Below are positions 51,401 through 53,484 of a DNA stretch of 53,484 nucleotides, piece by piece. The stretch's first letter is position 1. Every line of letters begins with the position of its first letter. The notes beneath the pieces were generated by a model. The model was given only the letters and a program-made list of their open reading frames with translations. It ran no database searches and was not told the DNA's origin. Source of the DNA: Alkalihalobacillus bogoriensis ATCC BAA-922 (GTDB lineage Bacteria; Bacillota; Bacilli; Bacillales; Bacillaceae_F). A program made the translations under genes and the position numbers. Location of the stretch: assembly GCF_000621445.1 (NCBI RefSeq), contig NZ_JHYI01000034.1, positions 1 through 53,484 of the forward strand, read 5' to 3'.

Positions 51401-52904
51401 CGGTGTTGCAAAAGCAGGTGCTGATTATATTACATTAAGTGGTTTTGACGGCGGAACAGGGGCAGCTCGTGTTCATGCTCTTCAACACGTTGGATTACCA
51501 GTTGAAATTGGTGTTAAAGCCGCTCATAATGCCTTAATCGAGTCAGGATTACGTCATAAAGTCGAGCTTTGGGCTGACGGCGGAATTAAAAGTGCACTTG
51601 ATGTTGTCAAAGTAATGCTTCTTGGCGCCAACCGGATTGGATTTGGAACACTTTCGATGATCGCTGTCGGTTGTACAACATGCCGTGGTTGTCACCTTGA
51701 TACGTGTCACGTTGGAATCGCGACACAAATTGAGTCAGAAGCACAAGCGAAAGAACATGGCTTACGCCGTTTCGTTCCTCGTCAATTTGACTTAGCTGTT
51801 GAAGGCTTAATGAATATGTTTAATGCATTCGGAAAAGAAGTTCAAGCATTAGCGGCATCACTTGGTGTTGCTCGCGTACAAGACTTAGTTGGTCGCTCTG
51901 ACCTTCTTGTGCAAGCACGCGGAACAGAAGCAATGGACTTACAAAACATGCTTGATGTTTTATCTGCCCAAGATGTTGCTGTATTGCCACAGCTTGAAAC
52001 AGCGGCTTCTTCTGAAGAGCAAAAACTTGCGGTTGCTGCTGGCGCTGAATATTTAGACTATCGTGTTGAAGATTTAGGGAAATCACGTGAATTCTCTAAT
52101 GTCACAGCAGAACAACGTATTTTAGGAAGCCGTGTGTCTTGTCACCGTGTTCGTGGAAAACTTGACGGTTCCTACCGTGACTTACCAGAAATTAGCTTAA
52201 GCTTTAAAGATGGTTCTATCCCTGGTAATGGTCTTGGTGCTTATAACAGTGACGGTATCGCGATTCATGTTGATGGCGGAGCACAAGACGGTGTCGGAAA
52301 AACAGCCTTTGGCGGCTCATTTATGATTTTCAAAGCAAAAGGCAAAGACGGCCAATATTATAACGGTTCTGTCGGTAAAGGAACAGGTTATGGTGCACAG
52401 CAAGGAATCTTTATGATTCAAGGAAATGCTGACGCACGTGCTGGTATCCGGTTATCTGGTGCCGATATGATTTTCGGTGGCCGCCTCACAAAACCTGTAA
52501 AAACAAGTGGTGCAAACCTCGGTGCCGATGCAAATATTAAAGGCTTTGCCTTTGAATATATGACAAACGGCCGTGGTCTTGTCCTCGGTGACCCTGGTCC
52601 ATGGATTTGTGCAGGAATGACAGGTGGAGTCGTCTACCTCCGTCACCAGCCAGAAATGGGCTTAACAGAAGAAGCACTTCAAGCCCGAATTGCGAAAGGA
52701 GCAAAAGTGGAAATTGAATCCCTTTCTGATAAAGGGATTACAGATGTCACTGAATTGCTGACAGCATATCAAGAGCGTTTAACGGCGTTCGGTCACACAG
52801 AAGAAGCTTCAGTCATTGCTGGATTACTTGAAAACGTCGAAGACAACTTCCTTCAAGTCATCCCAGTTAAACAACAAGCTGATCCGTCTGTATCTACAGA
52901 ATAA
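48408..52904 (+). CDS. gltA: Glutamate synthase large subunit
   Basis: A 1498-residue FMN and iron-sulfur enzyme that makes glutamate from glutamine and 2-oxoglutarate. The ATG at 48408 gives a 24-residue propeptide ending HDS before Cys25 (CGIV), which becomes the N-terminal nucleophile of the glutaminase domain (about 25-400). The central and FMN domains follow (GQGAKPGEGGHLPG, GFDGGTGAARV). The 3Fe-4S cysteines keep the normal spacing in GCTTCRGCHLDTCHVG, which also has an extra cysteine. The C-terminal beta-helix (about 1230-1470) is glycine-rich. The GGGAGGTG site is about 12 bases from the ATG. No small-subunit gene follows; a terminator, a repeat element and an insertion sequence come next. 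Confidence 0.93.
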   Translation: MTKQMRNWSPSTFRDFQKHVEHDSCGIVSVMEKKRIPTKKNIDDCINALITMNHRAGFINEEGDGVGIHIDIPKAVWKEKLTEANQDASIADRPDFVVGHFFIDQTANAQATKTEIKAKMASCGFDLVYETDNVTNTDALGPLGRKEEPVFWQVALLPAFELSQLNETLFKLVIDIEENKLVHVASLSNYYAIYKVMGAGDVLPRYYHDLANPLVASTMTLGHNRYSTNTLSNFFRVQPFSIIGHNGEINTIAKLRDEARMLDIPLVDGASDSQDLNRVIETLIYRHNFSLFEALDVLFPPIVNEIKGMPDHLQDLYAYVREAWGHFAQGPAGIISRFGDEAAFSVDALGLRPVWMTETESSFYFASEQGIVSSSEFVAEPKPLAPGEKVGLQWKEDSLQVIFQDVYQELVFNRMSERVNVEGSRKRLSTPQMKDEKNTVTSLPLKVTNGHYSAFGWDREHIQMVEQMADKGVEPIRSLGYDAPLATLHQGRKNIADFIKESVAVVTNPAIDRDREMEHFSTRVILGKRPSLFDHETDHTNLELVSPIVLEGAAGAKLAEAGEQPSYNQVVSYYEDLQASHILSATFGENETVAEALQRLVDDAAEAIANGAQLIVLDDEQAHSDNHLWLDPHLVVSAIDQGLTEKQIRRDCSIAIRSGSIRSLHDIAVIFGLGADIVNPYLMFATVTGEDAAPGVKLFEALNKGLEKVISTIGIHELRGYGRLFSAIGLNNEVSDVLNIVNFLGSDSLSFNFDKMKEDAVGRREDFSDEKARPGKTFHFFPRIWKAIGDIASGNGEYSAYADKLKEQEENNPISIRHLTDLKEVSSSVNPESVDLAVQNHSLPFIISSMSFGSQNEIAFRAYAEAADRLNMISFNGEGGEIKDMLGKYPNTRGQQVASGRFGVNAELINSTNLIEIKIGQGAKPGEGGHLPGSKVTDKVAAARNATTGSDLISPSNNHDIYSIEDLAQMVTEIKTANDQAKVCVKVPIVPNIGTIAVGVAKAGADYITLSGFDGGTGAARVHALQHVGLPVEIGVKAAHNALIESGLRHKVELWADGGIKSALDVVKVMLLGANRIGFGTLSMIAVGCTTCRGCHLDTCHVGIATQIESEAQAKEHGLRRFVPRQFDLAVEGLMNMFNAFGKEVQALAASLGVARVQDLVGRSDLLVQARGTEAMDLQNMLDVLSAQDVAVLPQLETAASSEEQKLAVAAGAEYLDYRVEDLGKSREFSNVTAEQRILGSRVSCHRVRGKLDGSYRDLPEISLSFKDGSIPGNGLGAYNSDGIAIHVDGGAQDGVGKTAFGGSFMIFKAKGKDGQYYNGSVGKGTGYGAQQGIFMIQGNADARAGIRLSGADMIFGGRLTKPVKTSGANLGADANIKGFAFEYMTNGRGLVLGDPGPWICAGMTGGVVYLRHQPEMGLTEEALQARIAKGAKVEIESLSDKGITDVTELLTAYQERLTAFGHTEEASVIAGLLENVEDNFLQVIPVKQQADPSVSTE

Positions 52905-52913
52905 TATAGAAGA

Positions 52914-52949
52914 AGCGCTTTGGATTTTAGGAATCAAAGCGCTTTTTTT
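52914..52949 (+). terminator. Terminator of the glutamate synthase gene
   Basis: AGCGCTTTGGATT and AATCAAAGCGCT pair around a short loop and run into seven T, 9 bases after the stop. Confidence 0.9.
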
Positions 52950-52994
52950 GTTTTGTGGGGTTAGTCCGCGGCACGAGCGAGGAACGCGGGTCCT

Positions 52995-53160
52995 ATTGGA
53001 CATGTGTTCCGTTATTTATAGCAAAATAGCCTTTTTTGCAATCTTTATGGACATCTGTTCCGCTATTTTTGCTTTCAGCTAAGTTACAGTCCTGTTTTCA
53101 AGCAAATAGCGGAATACATGTCCGATAAAATTTTAATAATCGATGTTTTCGTGTGAATAG
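52995..53160. repeat. Intergenic 51-bp-unit inverted element, copy 4, truncated by an IS
   Basis: Cores at 52998-53010 and 53049-53061 (forward) and 53111-53123 (inverted) show the 51 and 62 spacing. The fourth core is expected to start at about 53162, but the sequence leaves the pattern right after GAATAG at 53160. In copy 3 the same context (AATCGATGTTTT then AATAG) runs directly into CGGAACAGATGTCC. The break coincides with the left end of the IS110-type element. Confidence 0.75.
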
Positions 53161-53484
53161 TTATCATGAACAAAACTGGCCCCTTACTCGTAAATCGTAG
53201 ATTAATTCGGTTAGAATGTTTACTGGAAAAGTAAAAAACCAAAATCAGAGCTACATTACGAAAAGGAGCCATTACTATGAATGATAACACAAAATATGTA
53301 GGTTTAGACGTGTCTAAGGAAAATATTGCAGTTGCAATTGCATACCCGGGTAGAGAAAAGCCATGGTATCGTGGGGAGATTCCAAATACTCCAGAGGCTA
53401 TTCGAAAATTAATGAAAACGTTAGGAAATCCTGAAGACTTAAAAGTCTGTTATGAAGCTGGTCCTACGGGCTATCCAATCTATC
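53161..53484 (+). mobile_element. IS110-family insertion sequence, left end (partial)
   Basis: The segment begins where repeat copy 4 is interrupted and contains about 116 non-coding bases followed by the 5' part of an IS110-type transposase gene; it continues past the right edge. IS110 elements lack conventional terminal inverted repeats, which fits the absence of a visible one here. Their non-coding ends encode the bridge RNA that guides target choice in characterised members. The left boundary is inferred from the repeat alignment. Confidence 0.7.
53277..53484 (+). CDS. IS110-family transposase, N-terminal part (partial)
   Basis: The first 69 codons of a transposase whose remainder is off the window. 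It reads MNDNTKYVGLDVSKENIAVA, with the first catalytic Asp of the DEDD RuvC-like domain in GLDVSK, and later VCYEAGPTGYPIY, carrying the Glu of the same site. These are hallmark IS110 motifs. AAAAGGAG lies 8 bases before the ATG at 53277. Whether it belongs to the IS110 or IS1111 subgroup cannot be decided from this fragment. Confidence 0.88.
   Translation, partial: MNDNTKYVGLDVSKENIAVAIAYPGREKPWYRGEIPNTPEAIRKLMKTLGNPEDLKVCYEAGPTGYPIY

Noticed and set aside
52816-53290. Frames overlapping the end of gltA, repeat copy 4 and the IS left end
   Set aside because: They are out-of-frame translations of gltA and of the repeat, without start signals.
1-53484. CRISPR array or tRNA genes
   Set aside because: No regularly spaced identical short repeats with variable spacers were seen, and no tRNA cloverleaf was recognised. 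The 51-bp units are only two in a row and then inverted.

Overview
The window looks like the chromosome of a low-GC, Gram-positive member of the Bacillaceae. Shine-Dalgarno sites are strong (AAGGAGG types), GTG and TTG starts are frequent, and the order 16S rRNA - ygxA - ygzB - perR - bcp - gsaB matches the Bacillus subtilis rrnD/perR neighbourhood. In that neighbourhood bcp and gsaB lie close together and diverge; here about 42 kb of accessory DNA separates them. I cannot assign a species.

Layout. 1-505 holds the 5' end of a 16S rRNA gene (minus strand) with two tandem rrn promoters. 0.5-6.8 kb is housekeeping and stress DNA: ygxA, ygzB, the peroxide regulator perR with a Per box, a c-di-AMP receptor paralogue, a D-2-hydroxyacid dehydrogenase, the peroxiredoxin bcp, a small potassium channel, an AIM24-family protein and a saccharopine-dehydrogenase-like protein. 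6.9-26.1 kb is a biosynthetic locus: one 4714-residue FAAL/PKS/aminotransferase/condensation/PKS/reductase megasynthase, a type II thioesterase in the same operon and, divergently, a TetR regulator with an RND exporter. An Sfp-type phosphopantetheinyl transferase that could activate the carrier domains lies at 36.7-37.4 kb. 26.3-36.5 kb is an AT-rich run of small, functionally unrelated single genes (HxlR/RidA, DUF3888, peptidase S51, two GNATs, DinB, PadR with its target) plus two decayed genes; several are preceded by a related short motif, which gives a cassette-like look.

37.5-48 kb returns to ordinary genes: a chemotaxis receptor, a VC0807-type membrane protein, a membrane metallopeptidase, a PH-domain protein, a CDF metal exporter, a three-gene ABC-2 exporter and gsaB. 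48-53 kb is the glutamate synthase large subunit with an elaborate leader. The last 200 bases are the start of an IS110-family transposase.

Two things stand out. First, the megasynthase has an unusual domain order. Its first AT is degenerate, its condensation domain has no adenylation partner, it carries an iturin-type aminotransferase, and it ends in a thioester reductase. If the condensation step adds no amino acid, the logic predicts a 5-amino-3-hydroxy-alkanal that would close to a six-membered cyclic imine. Second, 40-53 kb contains a family of about 177-bp intergenic elements built from a 51-bp unit placed twice forward and twice inverted with fixed 51/62/51 spacing. The IS110 element appears to have inserted exactly at the fourth arm of one of them, reminiscent of IS110 relatives that target REP sequences.
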